A stretch of 64,000 nucleotides of DNA from Lactifluus volemus (taxonomy: Eukaryota > Basidiomycota > Agaricomycetes > Russulales > Russulaceae). The stretch is from assembly GCA_022376515.1 (NCBI GenBank), contig WTXI01000005.1, positions 1,240,001 to 1,304,000 of the forward strand. Direction: 5' to 3'. The notes under the pieces are model-generated. The model made no database searches. It saw nothing but the letters and a program-made list of their open reading frames with translations, and had not been told where the DNA came from. Shown piece after piece: positions 23,334-35,003 of the stretch. The translations under genes and the position numbers were made by a program. Every line of letters begins with the position of its first letter. Position 1 is the first letter of the stretch.

Positions 23334-26300
23334 TCACCTCCACCGCCTAGACACGCGATAGAACCACGCGTTCATGGAACTTCGCACGTTCGCGAGCCAC
23401 GTCCATAGCTCTTCCAATGCGCCGTCCAATGCACCTCGGTTATTCCAGGCGATGATAGGACTATTCAGTTGTTCATGCGGCTCCAAGTGAAGGACGTCTT
23501 TTACTGTTGTGAGCCCAACAAGCGTGCCGAAGTCTTCCACGAGGATAACGCGCGGGCTGAGGCAGTGTGAGGAATGAAATTTGTAGGAAGCGGACATCGT
23601 GTACATACCCCATACGTTTAAACAGCTGCATGACAACCTCAAGAGGTAATTTGGAGGAGACTGTGAGAGGCGTCTGATTCGTGTTGTGAGAATGACCAAA
23701 CGAGTGATACGCGTTGCAGGCATCAACGAACCTGATTAACCCACGGCCAGAGCTTCAGAACCCCAGGAGCAGAAACGGCGTACAGCACGTTTGACTCCAT
23801 GTTCTCGTCGTCCCAACCGCGGACCACCTTGTATCTGGCTGCTCCGACGGATCCGGGCTGAAAGTGCAGAGAATGTCTGGTGGTAAGTCATCTATGTGCT
23901 TTGCTTGGTCTTTGACCGGCTGTTAGACCACGACTGCTATCAGGCAGGTGATCTCACCGATAGCACAACGTAGCCGTTGTGAGTCTATGTATCCTGCCAA
24001 AATTCGAGTCTCATCATCAACAACGATCGGGAACCCTTTGACTTTTGCAGCGTCCACGTAGTTTTCTGTCTACCCTATTAGTTAAGTAATGAGAAAACGG
24101 CGGTCCCACTCACCGACATCTACAAGTGTCATACCCGTGGCGCGCAAAGTATATATGTCTCGTCGCATGACCCGTGATACTGCAGTATTCAGTCAATTAC
24201 GTCGCTTGTTCAAGTATAGGCAAGTACTAACCAGGTGCATCGTACAGATGGTCATTCTTCTCTAGAAAAGGATATCCATTGAATCGAATGGCTTCCTCGG
24301 CGATACCTCTTACTCCCAGGACATCTCCGACAGCCTTTGTCACCAAAAGCACAATCTACAAGCCAAAAGTGAGATGCCCAACCTCCCAACACGAAAAGAA
24401 ACGACCATAGTTGGCAGGATGTATGTCAAAGCGCCGGTGAGTTCAAACATGATGACCACGATGGTGACGGTGATGCGCATGACGCCACTGCACAAGCATC
24501 GCAGTCAGCAATCATATTGAACGGGGAGCACCTTCGGCAACCTACCTCAGGGTGGCAGCGGCACCAAGAAATGCGTAGGTCCCAGGGGTTATACATGGAA
24601 CATCAGGCTGGCATACGGCGAATATACCAGAAGTTGGGTACGCCCTGTTAACGTCAAAAGTTTGGTTTGGTACCTTTTACGAGAGAATATAACGGACTTA
24701 TAAAGAGCCTTGACAAGTATCCCTACCATGCGTCCAAAGGTTGCTCCAATGGCCATGGAAGGTACAAAAATACCAGCAGGGACCTTGCATCCATATGATA
24801 CAATGACGAGTAACGTTCGGATGAACGTTGCAAGCAAAAGGGAGTTTACCATCCGCCACTGTGCGGATGTTCTGGATGATTATCGATAAACGAGACATTC
24901 GGCGGCCAAGAGGATAAACTTACTGGCATAGATGTTCAAAGTCACCCCCGTCTTCACACTCGCGGAAGAGGATGGCCATGCTCTCCGTCATGTCGATTCG
25001 CATAAATCGATTAAAATATCCGATCATGGCAGTCAGAGTGGCTATGGTCACCGCCTCCGCAACGCCATGCTTGCCAAGGTGTTTTCTACGGAAAGAGGAT
25101 ACCTGCATGTGGAACTTGATCACAAATGCACCATATAGTCCCTGGAAGTAGGTTCAGCTCATGAATTCAGGATAGACAATGAGTGACAGTACACCAAAGA
25201 TGCCGAGAATAACGAAGAACATGATCTCGAAGAAATGCCAGTCTCGATCATAAGTGACTTGAAATAATACTAGCTTCCCCGTCCTGAAAGGGTTCATAGC
25301 CTGATCGAGGAGTTAGTTATGAGCTTGTGTTGTAGCTCGACACATACCGATAGCGTCACGGTAGCTACGAGGGCACAGAGGAAGCTCTCCACATAGTCTT
25401 GATATTGAATGATGGCGTCATTTCCTATGGTCTAACATCAGACGAGCCTCAAACCTCTGCTGACATCTGGAGTGAGTTCCTCACCTCTATTGAGAACAGG
25501 ACTCCGCCAATAGGAGAGCCGAAAGCAACCGCGACGCCTGCTGCGCTGGCTGCCGCCAAGATATCTCGCATTTTACCTCCGAAAGGCCTCAACATTGCGG
25601 GTAAACGAAGAAAACACTCCAAGCAGCAGACTCACTCTGACTACGAGAAAATCGGCTGAATCTTCCGGCTACGAGGTTTCCTATAGTACAGGCGACGTGT
25701 ACGGATGGACCCTCTTTGCCCACGGAGAGCCCAGAGGCTATAACGAGCGGCTGTTCGGCTTTTTTCAGGATTTCACCCAATCGACAGAGTGGGCGAGAAG
25801 AACTCGATTACCAGCGTCAAACTCTTGATCAGAAACGTCCAGAAACCGAGAAATCCTTCCATGATGAACCCGGACAACGCGCACTTGATCTCTGCAATAC
25901 CAGAACCGGCTGCGTGTTTTGCCAAAGACCGGACGAGGCGGGAAGCGACGAGAGAGAATATGCCCTACGTCGATGCATCAGCTTGTCTCGCTCCGCTCGG
26001 TGGAGGGGGCTGGGGAGAAAGAATACAATCAAAGAAAGGACCCCGTACCGCGAAGAGCACGTATATGAACCAACGCGCGATTGACACATCGCTCCAAAAG
26101 TGCCACGAGTCGCACGCGCTATCCTCGTCGTCATCGAGCTCCCAACAGCAAAACTGCTGGTTGAGCCACCAGCCGTCCGAGCAGTAGCCTATCTTGATAT
26201 CCGAGAGCCACTCCGTGATTATAGAGATAATGGCGGCGTTGATTCCGATGCCGGCACCTAGACAAGGAGAGGAATAAATGTTATATTAGTTCCCCCTGCC

Positions 26301-26580
26301 TCGGCTCGGGTGCCGGTTGCTCACCCACGATACTGACAACAAACCACGATTGCGAGGCAACAACCAGCTTGCGAATTTGGGATATCAACCATGACAGGGT
26401 AATCTGGCCGTTTGACGTCCTGCTTGACGCATATACGTCCTTGGCTTCGCGTAGACGTCTGCTACGCTCTAAGATGGAATCCTCTATCCAATCTAATGAT
26501 GGCCAGGTAAAAGTTAACAGGAAATGTGAAATAACCAAATGTACTGCACCAATTGTCCTCGTTTCAGCGTCCAGCGACAT
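23334..26580 (-). CDS. CLC-family voltage-gated chloride channel/antiporter
   Basis: Chloride channel or Cl-/H+ exchanger of Golgi or endosomal membranes, GEF1/CLC-C type. Seen: first exon [10 protein letters not shown] joins [16 protein letters not shown] across an intron with the phase kept (ATT G|AT TGG). Then follow several membrane segments, the anion-path motif GSGIAEIK near 25.88 kb, [14 protein letters not shown] near 25.75 kb with the gating glutamate, and [19 protein letters not shown] near 24.77 kb. Two C-terminal CBS domains cover roughly 24.3-23.4 kb; the second contains [20 protein letters not shown]. The Glu at the gating position favours exchange over pure channel activity (inference). 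The gene has many short exons; I did not verify each junction. Confidence 0.9.
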
Positions 26581-26777
26581 GGTAGAGGTTCAATGTGAGA
26601 TGGTGAATAAATGCGCCCGATTCAAAAGTCACGTGTAGTTCTGTATCTTTTGTTCAAAAATCTAATAAAAGGTAGTGTACAAGACTTTATACAGCATAAC
26701 AGGCTCGGCCACGCGCGTGTCATCTGTGGTATAGACCTCTTCCTCTTCTGGTATGCACGCAACATTATGAAAAGCGT

Positions 26778-28211
26778 TCAAAACGCAGTCGTCGAGTCAA
26801 CCTCGATCGTAGGTACGATTGAGGCGATGAACTTGAGGAACACAACGAGGTAGAAGTCGACGCGCATCCCCTCGACCTCTTCCTCCTCTCCTGCAGCTTT
26901 GTCTTCCTTTCCCGACCCGCCGCCACGTTTGAAGAGCCACTTCTTCTTGCCTTCCTTGGCGCCTGATTTGCGTTGCGCCTTCTGCTCTTCAACAACGCCT
27001 GCGTTCATGCGCTCGATGAGCTTCCGCATCACGCTCGCATGTTTGCAAGGGTGCACAGACGCGGCTTGAAGAGAGGTAGAGTGGGGAAATGCCTCTATCG
27101 TAACAGTTTTGAATGCATGCTCCGCGGTCACGTCTTGGAATATCTGCTCAGGCACTAATGGCGTTCCGTTCTGCGCAACGTTTGCGGGGGGCACTCGATA
27201 TGAATTCTGACATATTCACCCACCTCGTCATAACCCAGGAGCCAAATCCTCGGAGTTTGATAGTACTTATCATAAGTGATCATGACATCGTACGTTCGCA
27301 CTGAGAGTAGGTTCGCGTTGGTGACCTCTTCCTCTTTCCTATAAGTAAATCAGATCCGAATGAAATGTGCCAAAGAACGTGGACAAACGAAGTGTGGGCA
27401 GGTGCTCTGGGGGGTAGGGGAGCCCTTGAAGGGGCAGCGGCAGCGTCATCTCCTTCTTCGATATCTTCTTCCATGTCAGGGATATCATCCAAGTTGGGTG
27501 TCTCCGAGAGAGAGAGATTAGCAGCAGCCGCTGTGAGTCCGTCATCGCCGTGAGGACCATCCAAGTCTGGGATATCATCGATGACCCCTGGATTCGCAGC
27601 AGAGTCGGGGTTTGCCCGACGACCTGCATGGGTCTCTACCCACTCGTCTGCCTCGTTTCCAGCTGCGGAACTGTCACCGAATGAGAGCAGTCTCTCGGCA
27701 TCTTCATCGGCGTCCGTGTAGGCAAGTGACGTCGCGCGACGGAGGCAGGGAATACCACGCGTAACCATGTACTGCTTGTTCGCGGGAAGGTAGTCGCGAG
27801 CCTTGGAAGCTTCCCCAGCTTCCCTGTTAAATCGGAATGAATTAAATGATGGCACAGCCACATATAGATGATTGTCTTACCAGGACCATACGGGGAATTT
27901 ATACGCCAGAAAATCGCCAGCGGCAACGAATTCCTCTAACACGAGGCGAACAAGCCGATGCATGAGAAATCGCGTGAGACAAGACGTGTGAGGAACGTAC
28001 CTGGGGTTATTCTTCCATGCTCTCTAAATTTACTCTCCTTCAAGACCTATTGAGCTTCGATTAATCTCGTTGATAGATCAGCGGAGATGGGCTATAATCA
28101 TACGGGACTGAGGTAGTCTCTGACGGCCCAATATTGTTGCTATAAAAAGAAATGAAGATTAAGAATAATAAGGAAATGAGAGAGTGAGATGCAGACCTGA
28201 ATAGCATGCAT
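26778..28211 (-). CDS. ATG3: Autophagy-related E2-like enzyme ATG3
   Basis: Conjugates ATG8 to phosphatidylethanolamine during autophagosome formation. Seen: micro-sized first exon MHAIQ (28197-28211), then [36 protein letters not shown], a variable acidic linker ([31 protein letters not shown]), [20 protein letters not shown], the active-site Cys in HPCKHASVM near 27.04 kb, [12 protein letters not shown], and the family C-terminus [18 protein letters not shown]. All introns join in phase and I see no frame break. LYAR ends about 110 bp upstream on the same strand. Confidence 0.97.
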
Positions 28212-28320
28212 AATGACAAGTTCAGGGCTACGGGTAACACGAGTCGAGCGCGCGCACGACAACGAACGAATCTTCAAATTTCTAAAAACATACTATCTAC
28301 ACGTGTTGTCACGTGAAATA

Positions 28321-29417
28321 CTATGATACCGCATCTTTATCCTTCTTTTTCTTTCTCTTTTCTTTCTCTTTCATTCCTTCCTCCCCTCTTTCCTTTTTCT
28401 CCTTGTCTTTCCGCTTCTTGTCCTTCTTCGAGTCCGCGTCTGGGGCTTGCCCATCCTTCTCCCTTTTTCGTTTCCTAACTTTCTTCTCGCTCGTAGAGTT
28501 TTCGGGGTAGTGTCTTCGTTCGGGGCTTGTGCCTCAGCTTGAGAGTTGTCTCTGCCCTTTTTGTCCTCCAGAGAAGGGTCATGCACATTGGATAGTGCGT
28601 TTTCTAGTTGTTTAGAGTCAGTGTTGGCCGTTTCATCTGTTGCAACACCTTCTCGGTCATGCTCCCTAGAGGTATCATGTCTTTTCTTCTTCTTCGCTTT
28701 CGGTTCCGTTCCATGAACCTAAACGACCTCGAATCAGTGAACAAAGTGCAGAGATTATACTAACGCGCACCTCCGCTACTGCTTCGGAGTGTCGTTTGTT
28801 ACTCTTCCTAGGCTCTGGTTTAGCGGGTGCGATTGAAATCGATGGGGAAGGCCCAGCTGCCGACGTGTCGACTGGTGATATTCGACGTGGTGTTCCCAGA
28901 GGAGTGGTGTTAGCGCCTGACGCACAATTGCGGACGTATTGAGGGTGCCCCCAGCCCGACTGGGTATTGCGTGATTGATGATACTTACCAGCAGCATTCG
29001 TAATATGCGATCGCGCGTTTTCCTGATGACGACTGCCAGGTTGAGGACCCTGTCCCTACACTATAGTTAGCACCACGGGAGAGAATGAAGAGTTGTGACG
29101 TACTTTTTTAGGACCTTTATACAATGACTTTTGATATTTTTCTGCCTCTGTAATGCAGGTGGTGTGGCCTTTCCACTGTGCAGGACCAGTAAATGTTGTG
29201 CTACAATCAATGCAGGTAAAGGAGGTCCGACAGCGTCCATGGTGGTTATCCAGCTTCGGTTTCTTCACAACGTCGGTACATGCTGTATGAACACAAGCTC
29301 AGTATTGAACCGCCGATTGACACATGCAATATGCTAACCATCGCATCTTCATAACGAAAGTTAATCAGTACAGGGGTTCTGAGAACGGTTAGGAGGAACA
29401 TACTGGAATGAGACCAT
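28321..29417 (-). CDS. LYAR-type C2HC zinc-finger nucleolar protein
   Basis: Nucleolar zinc-finger protein of the LYAR family (ribosome biogenesis/growth regulation). The N-terminus reads MVSFQCDACTDVVKKPKLD, then CRTSFTCIDC and FTGPAQWKGHTTCITEAEKY: two LYAR-type finger units. It is assembled from a 14-nt first exon (29404-29417), an 8-nt micro-exon at 29339-29346 that encodes part of QCDA, and a third exon; both junctions are GT...AG and preserve frame. The rest is Ser/Lys-rich and ends in a long Lys/Glu tail. The tail is best in a frame one base away from the preceding NEDTTP frame, implying a missing C near 28504 (CCCC run). Without the correction the protein would end in an Arg-rich tail at 28371. 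Confidence 0.85.
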
Positions 29418-29705
29418 TGCTGCTCAAAAGCACGACTCGGTTAAAAAAAACGGGGCCACCGGGAAACCGGACCGTTGACGTGAACATTCTCGGAAGCAAA
29501 ATAGATTTATTTTTCTTAATATTTTTTCGTGGTCCTCTGTCATGGGACCTAGCCATACATAGGTAGCTTTAAAAAAATTGAAATTTCACACAAGTTATGA
29601 ATTAGCCTATCGCAGCCGAGGGATTTATAACAGGCGGGCGGCTCTTAATGTCGCACCCTCGCTCATTGCTCGTTTCCGCACGACCACGACCATCATCCAT
29701 CCGTA
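29418..29705. promoter_or_regulatory. Divergent promoter region, LYAR / CCP1
   Basis: About 290 bp between outward-facing starts. It contains an AT-rich core around 29500-29580 and a pyrimidine/CA-rich leader just before the CCP1 ATG, which is common in fungal promoters. No specific factor site can be assigned. Confidence 0.35.
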
Positions 29706-31269
29706 ATGAATACCTTGGCCTTTGCTTTCCGCGCTTCTGCTCGTCGCGCTCCTCTCACCTCTGCCCGCATTCCTAGGGCTTCTTTCCGCTCGTCCTACCG
29801 AAAATTCTCAACAGAAGCGCCTCCTCCGAAATCCTCCAACACTGGTCTATACGCGACCATTGGCCTTGCAGTCGTAGGAGGTATCGGCTATTACGTGTAC
29901 TCCTCCTCGGACTCTGCCGCGACCACCGTCAAGTCTGGCGCGCAAACAGCCAAGTCGGCCCTCAAATTCACCCCAACAAAGGCTGATTATCAAAAGGTAC
30001 ATTTCTCCACCTTGTTTGTCAGCGCTTGAGACTTAAATCAAGGCCAGGTATATAACAGGATCGCACAGAAGATCGACGACGCCAGTGACTACGATGGTTC
30101 GTCTTGCTATCTTGTTTGTCTATCCTTGGAGGGTCCAGTCTCATCTCGTCATTCCTGCCAGATGGTTCTTACGGACCTGTTCTCCTCCGTCTTGCGTGGC
30201 ATAGTGCGGGTACCTATGACAAGGAGACCAAGACTGGTGGCAGGTATGATCATTTCGTGATCCATAAAGCACCATGCTGATACATGGCGATAGCAACTAT
30301 GCTACCATGCGCTTTGAGCCCGAGTCTCTTCATGGTGCCAACGCTGGTCTCCATGTCGCCCGTGGTATAATGGAGGAGGTCAAGAAGGAATTCGATGGAT
30401 AAGTTATGGCGATCTTTGGACTCTCGGTGGTGTTGCTGCCATCCAGGTCGGCGATTTCATAAATTTCTGAAGGTCAAATCGTCTTATTTCTATCCAGGAA
30501 ATGGGAGGCCCTAAGGTCCCGTGGCGTCCTGGTCGTATCGATGGCGTTGCCGCAAATGCGACCCCAGACGGTCGTCTCCCTGACGCAACTCTGGGTCAGG
30601 ACCACCTCCGCGCTGTATGTGCTATGGTCCACTTTCTTGTAGGAACATACTGACTCTCTTCTTCCAGATCTTCTACCGTATGGGGTATGCCCCGGAAGCT
30701 ACTTTTAGGTCTCAGATTTTCTGACCCGTAGATTCTCTCTTCAGATTCAATGACCAAGAAATCGTTGCCCTCTCTGGTGCCCACGCGCTCGGTCGCTGCC
30801 ATCCCGATCGTTCCGGTTTTGAGGGTCCATGGACCTTCTCGCCTACCACTGTAAGCAACGACTTTTTCAAGCTGCTCCTCAGTGAGAAGTGGGTCTGGAA
30901 AAAGTGGAGTGGCCCGAAGCAATATGCTGACAAGAAAACTGGCAATTGATGATGCTTCCGTAGGTTAACGTTTGCACGCTCCTTTTAGTCTATTCTCATG
31001 GGCTTCTGTTTCCAGGACGGATTACTCGCTCGTACAGGACAAGTCGTTCAAGAAACATGTCCAAGCTTACGCTGCGGACGAAGGACTGTTCTTCAAGGAG
31101 TGAGTCCCTACGTAAACGTGGTCTAGGAAACAGTTTCCTGACCATGCATATGTTTAGCTTCTCCGCGGTCATCGCCAAACTCTTCGAGCTTGGTGTCCCC
31201 GAGGGCCAATGGGTTACTTCTGACCCGTGGATCATGACGTCCACTACCGACCATCAGGAGACCAAATAA
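29706..31269 (+). CDS. CCP1: Mitochondrial cytochrome c peroxidase
   Basis: Haem peroxidase reducing H2O2 with electrons from cytochrome c in the intermembrane space. Seen: an Arg/Ser-rich presequence followed by a membrane anchor ([17 protein letters not shown]), the bipartite import layout of Ccp1. Next are the distal haem motif [10 protein letters not shown] near 30.2 kb, [35 protein letters not shown], the proximal-side [19 protein letters not shown] near 30.8 kb, and the C-terminus ([19 protein letters not shown]). Two frame breaks: near 30390 ([11 protein letters not shown] needs one more base) and near 30946 (AATTG should be AATTTG to read GNLMMLP). The catalytic His, Arg and Trp positions are all present. 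Confidence 0.93.
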
Positions 31270-31540
31270 GGCTAGCAACCCATCTAATTGCTACCCATCT
31301 CTAGACGCAAAGTACAGAGCTGCTTCATAAATTTCTAGATCAATTAAACTCTCTAAACTTCTTACTCAATCTTTTATCCCCCCCTTGATATCCTTTGATT
31401 CGCACCTCTCGCGTCACAGTGGCGCTTGCCGTAGTAATACCATGATATCATTAGACCTAGGCTTTCAAATGAAGCTCGGAGTTGAACTCTATCCATACTT
31501 ACCACCTCGGTCGTGTTTTGCAGCCGTTGGCGCAGGAGTA

Positions 31541-31797
31541 AATCCGGATACATTGACGATCCGTGAACGCTATATATTGGCTCACTATTCGTACCTGCGA
31601 ACGTATACACACTGCGTCTATATGCGAGTGGTGGTCGTCCCTAAGTTACTCATGTGTCTTTTTTTTTTAGCTGAGCGCCAAGTACCAAAAAAGCAGTCGG
31701 GGCCAGAAGATATACCACACCAGTATGGCACTTAGCGCTTTGCAAAAAGGTCAAGATGAATCAGTAGTAACTTAGTGTTAGTAGTAGTTGAGGCCGC
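31541..31797. repeat. Diverged copy of the arrestin 3' flank
   Basis: This block repeats 36172-36480 in the same orientation. Shared words include cgatccgtgaacgctatata, gagtggtggtcgtc, gctgagcg.caag.accaaa, cggggccaga, agcgctttgcaaaaa and gatgaatc.gtagt. The source ends in the stop region and 3' flank of the arrestin gene. Insertions, deletions and substitutions are scattered through it. Confidence 0.75.
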
Positions 31798-32033
31798 TCT
31801 TAGGCGGACCCGAACTACCCGAAGAGAATGACCGATGTGGAACTCCCGAGCTTTCCATCACACATCCGCGACCGCATCGCGAACATGTATCTGCGGGCGT
31901 CCATCTTCCAAGTCTGGTTGCACTGGGCTAATGCCATGGTACAACCATAGGTTCCCAACACGATCCCCATTGGGCACCCACACGCCTCTCGAGGGCGCTC
32001 TGTGTCACCTCCCCCCAGTAACGATTACGCCAT
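31798..32033. pseudogene. Scrambled relic of the arrestin coding region
   Basis: Matches the arrestin coding segment 37272-37533 in three pieces. 31798-31903 reads in coding sense (from ggcggacccgaact to aacatgtatctgcggg). 31904-31966 is reverse-complemented relative to coding (ccaagtctggttgcactggg to cccaacacg). 31967-32033 is in coding sense again (ccacacgcctctcgagggcg to aacgattacgcc). Order along the gene is kept, so the middle 63 bp look inverted in place. No usable reading frame remains. Confidence 0.8.
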
Positions 32034-32411
32034 GACCTAGGCATCTACAAATGGATTCGAGAGTGAAGACAAGCAAGCGCCAAAGAGCGACCGAGAGATG
32101 AATCTAGCGGTGAGTATGCTGGTGTGAGACTACGTTTCGCAACGGTGGAATTGTTTTGGTGAAACTGAAACTTAGCGACCAGTTGAGACGAGTTACGAGT
32201 CAGAACGGTAGCGGCGATCTCTTCAACATAGTTTATATTTCGTAGGTCCTTACAGTATGTACGTTTTGGAGGCACAGAACTGAACAGGTAGGTCCAAAGG
32301 TCAGAAAAATCATTCTCGAACTGGAAGGAGGAACACCAAGAGATTTGAAGGCAATGCACCACGATTAGTTACTCGAGGTGGTATTTTACATGGCATCAAA
32401 TCGAACCACAC
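32034..32411. other. Unassigned interval
   Basis: About 380 bp between the arrestin relic and the 3' end of the minus-strand unknown gene. A 105-codon frame on the minus strand (32045-32362) has no feature I recognise. Confidence 0.3.
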
Positions 32412-33601
32412 TCATTTCTCATATGAAAAGTATTTTTGATCATGTTCGAGGGCATTGTTAGTCTGTACAATATACCAGTTATTCAAATTTGAAAGAGTCA
32501 AAATCTGCACATACCAAATTGCTCAAGAGTCCTAGAACAAGCGAAAGGTTTTCTCCCAAATTGAATTGTCTTGAAAAATGAAACTCTCCTCCTCTTTTAA
32601 TGCGAGCAACTCGGCGGTGGCGTCCCGATGCTGTAGGAGACTTGTAGACAAAAAACGTCCACTGTTCTCCCGAGGTGATGCAACCTCGCATAACAGATAG
32701 CCTTACAGATATAGGTATTGGTTAGTTAGTTAATGTCAAATTGAAACAAAGGACGGACTGTTGTTCCTTGCAATATGACGCTACTGTAAGCGCTGCCCGT
32801 GGGATAGCCTGTTCCGTGTTGTCTTGCTCGGCTCTGATGACAGCCCCAGTGACTGCCACATTGCGGAGCTTATAAAGGGTGCGTGAATTAGGGGATATGA
32901 AGCAAAAATGCTAAAACAGATGTCAGAAGTGGAGAGAAAATAATGGCTGAGCTTACGAGAGCGCTCTGGAGCAAGTCGGACCAACAGGTAATCAATCACT
33001 CCGTTGAATGAATAGTCGTCGGACTCGAAAGTTGCCTCGACAAGAAATTCGGGTACAATGTACACTGTCTGTTTTTTGTCGGGCACTGTCGAAGTGACAT
33101 GCAGCAATATGATATTGATCAACATTCGACGTCCGATCTCAGTCTTACAGGTGAGAAGGCATGAGATAGGATGAACTCTGGCAGTTGACATTGGCTAACC
33201 ATAAGACGGTTGCGTATGAATTTGATGAGTTGTACGGTGGCATCAAAAGAGAGACTGCTAGTCGCAGCATCGGCTTTTCCCTCAGCCTCGATCTCACCCC
33301 TTTTATCCTCTGATAGGACGAGATCAGCGTCAGAACATAAACCGACTTTCGCGAGAGTATCCATGTCAATTTCAGAAAATGACGGTGTCTGAGTGTCAAG
33401 GTGTGTCAACCACTGCAAGTATCAAACGGTGGCAGAGCAGACTGGAATGGTTGAACGTAGTTGCTCGGCTGCACTAGCAACTGCATTTAGAATGAGACCA
33501 AGATCTTCTAGCGTTGAACTGTAAGCTTCCAAGTGATTGATTAATGCTTTGGTGTCTTCTGTTGTGGATTCGGACGCTCTTTTGAAATATTGGGAGGGCA
33601 T
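32412..33601 (-). CDS. Unrecognised family, copy A (paralogue of the divergent neighbour)
   Basis: Not a family I can name. Exons join to a protein starting MPSQYFKRASESTTEDTKAL, then GEIEAEGKADAATSSLSFDA, TEIGRRMLINIILLHVTS, FNGVIDYLLVRLAPE, TGAVIRAEQDNTEQAIPRAA, LTVASYCKEQQ, VMRGCITSGEQWTFFVYKS, HFSRQFNLGENLSLVLGLL and a short tail ending FSYEK. Four to five introns coincide in position with those of copy B, so both descend from one spliced gene. The layout (Asp in GVIDYLL, a beta strand with acidic residue, then RGCITSGEQW) recalls PD-(D/E)XK nuclease-like folds, but the usual E-x-K is RAE here; that link is inference only. The frame is intact with no stop. Confidence 0.65.
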
Positions 33602-33756
33602 GATTTCCTGAGACAAAGTTGAGACTAACTAAAGCGGAGATCTAAGCGCCCTGCGCACGGATAACCCGTGGGTAAATTTGCGTCATATGTACCACCGTAC
33701 TGTACTTAGGGGACCCCGTCTCCTGTTCTTACACCACGCCCATCGAAAATGAAATC
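33602..33756. promoter_or_regulatory. 155-bp divergent promoter of the unknown paralogue pair
   Basis: Only 155 bp separate the start codons of copies A and B, so a shared bidirectional promoter is likely. No TATA or named motif stands out. Confidence 0.4.
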
Positions 33757-35003
33757 ATGCCCAGGTCGTCCGCGAAGAAAAGAAAGAGGTCGCCCTCACT
33801 CTTAGAAGAAGAGACCAATAAGCTGGTCGATCATTTGACAACATACCAATCCAAGCTAGATCTACTATCGAGTCGTATACCCCAGAAGCTGCGTCATGAC
33901 ACAACCGTTCCAGTTTGTACTTCCCCTATATGATACTTGTAGTTGTTGACGCACACTGGACTCTCAGCCACCGCCGTTTGAGGACATTGGCGTGCATACC
34001 AGTGGTCAAGTAGGTATACGTTTGTACACTGGTTTCGCTCTATCACCAAATGATAGGGGTGAGATTGAGGTCGAGGGGAAAGCTGGTGCTGCATCTGGTG
34101 GTCTATCTTTTGATGCCACTGTACAACTCATCAATGTCGCGCGCAATAATATACATCTTATGGTAAGCCATGTCAGCTGCCAGAGTTCATTCTATTAACT
34201 GCCTTGTCACTTTCAAGGCTGAAGCCGGATATCGCATGTTGATCGATGTCATATTGCTGCGCATTGCTTCGACAGTGCACGGTCAAGCACAGAAGGTGGA
34301 CATAATCCCCAATATTCCTGTCGACGCAATTTTCGAGACGAATTCTGGCAACCGTTCATTCATTGGAGTGATTGATTACCTGCTTGCCCGTGTTCCTGAT
34401 GGAGCGTCGTTTGGTAAACACGCTCTTTATCCTCTCCAATTATCTTACATCCATTTAGAACCTTCTCTTTCAGGTCTCCCTAACGCACAGACCCTTGACG
34501 CATTGACTGACATGCCAGCTACTCTGACCATCATCAGAGCCGACAGCAACGACGCATACCAGTCCTGCATAGAGGCACCGCTCATGGCAGCATCATACTG
34601 CAATCGACAGAAGTTTGTCCATTATTTTTCCAATAGTTAACCTGATCTAACCTATATCCAAGGCTGTCCGTTTTGCGAGGTTGCATCACCACGGGTGAAA
34701 AGTGGTGGTTTTTTGTTTACGTTGACAAGGGACCTAAGACATCAGGCAACTCTCCTATCAAAGCAGAAGGAGAGTATTACTTTTCAAATGTATTCAAATT
34801 GGAAGAGGACTTGAGGGACCTCCCACTCATTTTAGGTCTCTTTGGGGTTTGGGTACGTACAGAATTTGGCTTTTACATGCCTTTCGGGGTTGAATAAGCT
34901 GCATATTGTACAGGCCAACGAAACCATCAACTGTGTCCAAAAGTACTTTGCAAATGCTAGGGAAAAGGTAGTAGAGAGGGTAGTTGATTCTGATGCTATG
35001 TAA
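33757..35003 (+). CDS. Unrecognised family, copy B
   Basis: Homologous to copy A over its whole length, facing away from it. Exon 1 is basic (MPRSSAKKRKRSPSLLEEET), suggesting a nuclear localisation signal that copy A lacks. Then PPPFEDIGVHTSGQVGIRLY, GEIEVEGKAGAASGGLSFDA, AEAGYRMLIDVILLRIAST, FIGVIDYLLARVPDG, LTIIRADSNDAYQSCIEAPL, MAASYCNRQK, VLRGCITTGEKWWFFVYVDK, YYFSNVFKLEEDLRDLPLIL and the tail ANETINCVQKYFANAREKVV to DSDAM. Introns match copy A (for example LM|gtaagc for LM|gttagc). No frame break. Function unknown; the putative nuclease-like layout has RAD where E-x-K would be expected. Confidence 0.7.

Noticed and set aside
25880..25900. CLC motif GSGIAE instead of GSGIPE as a novel selectivity change
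   Set aside because: Related fungal CLC proteins are known to vary at this position, so it is not unusual.
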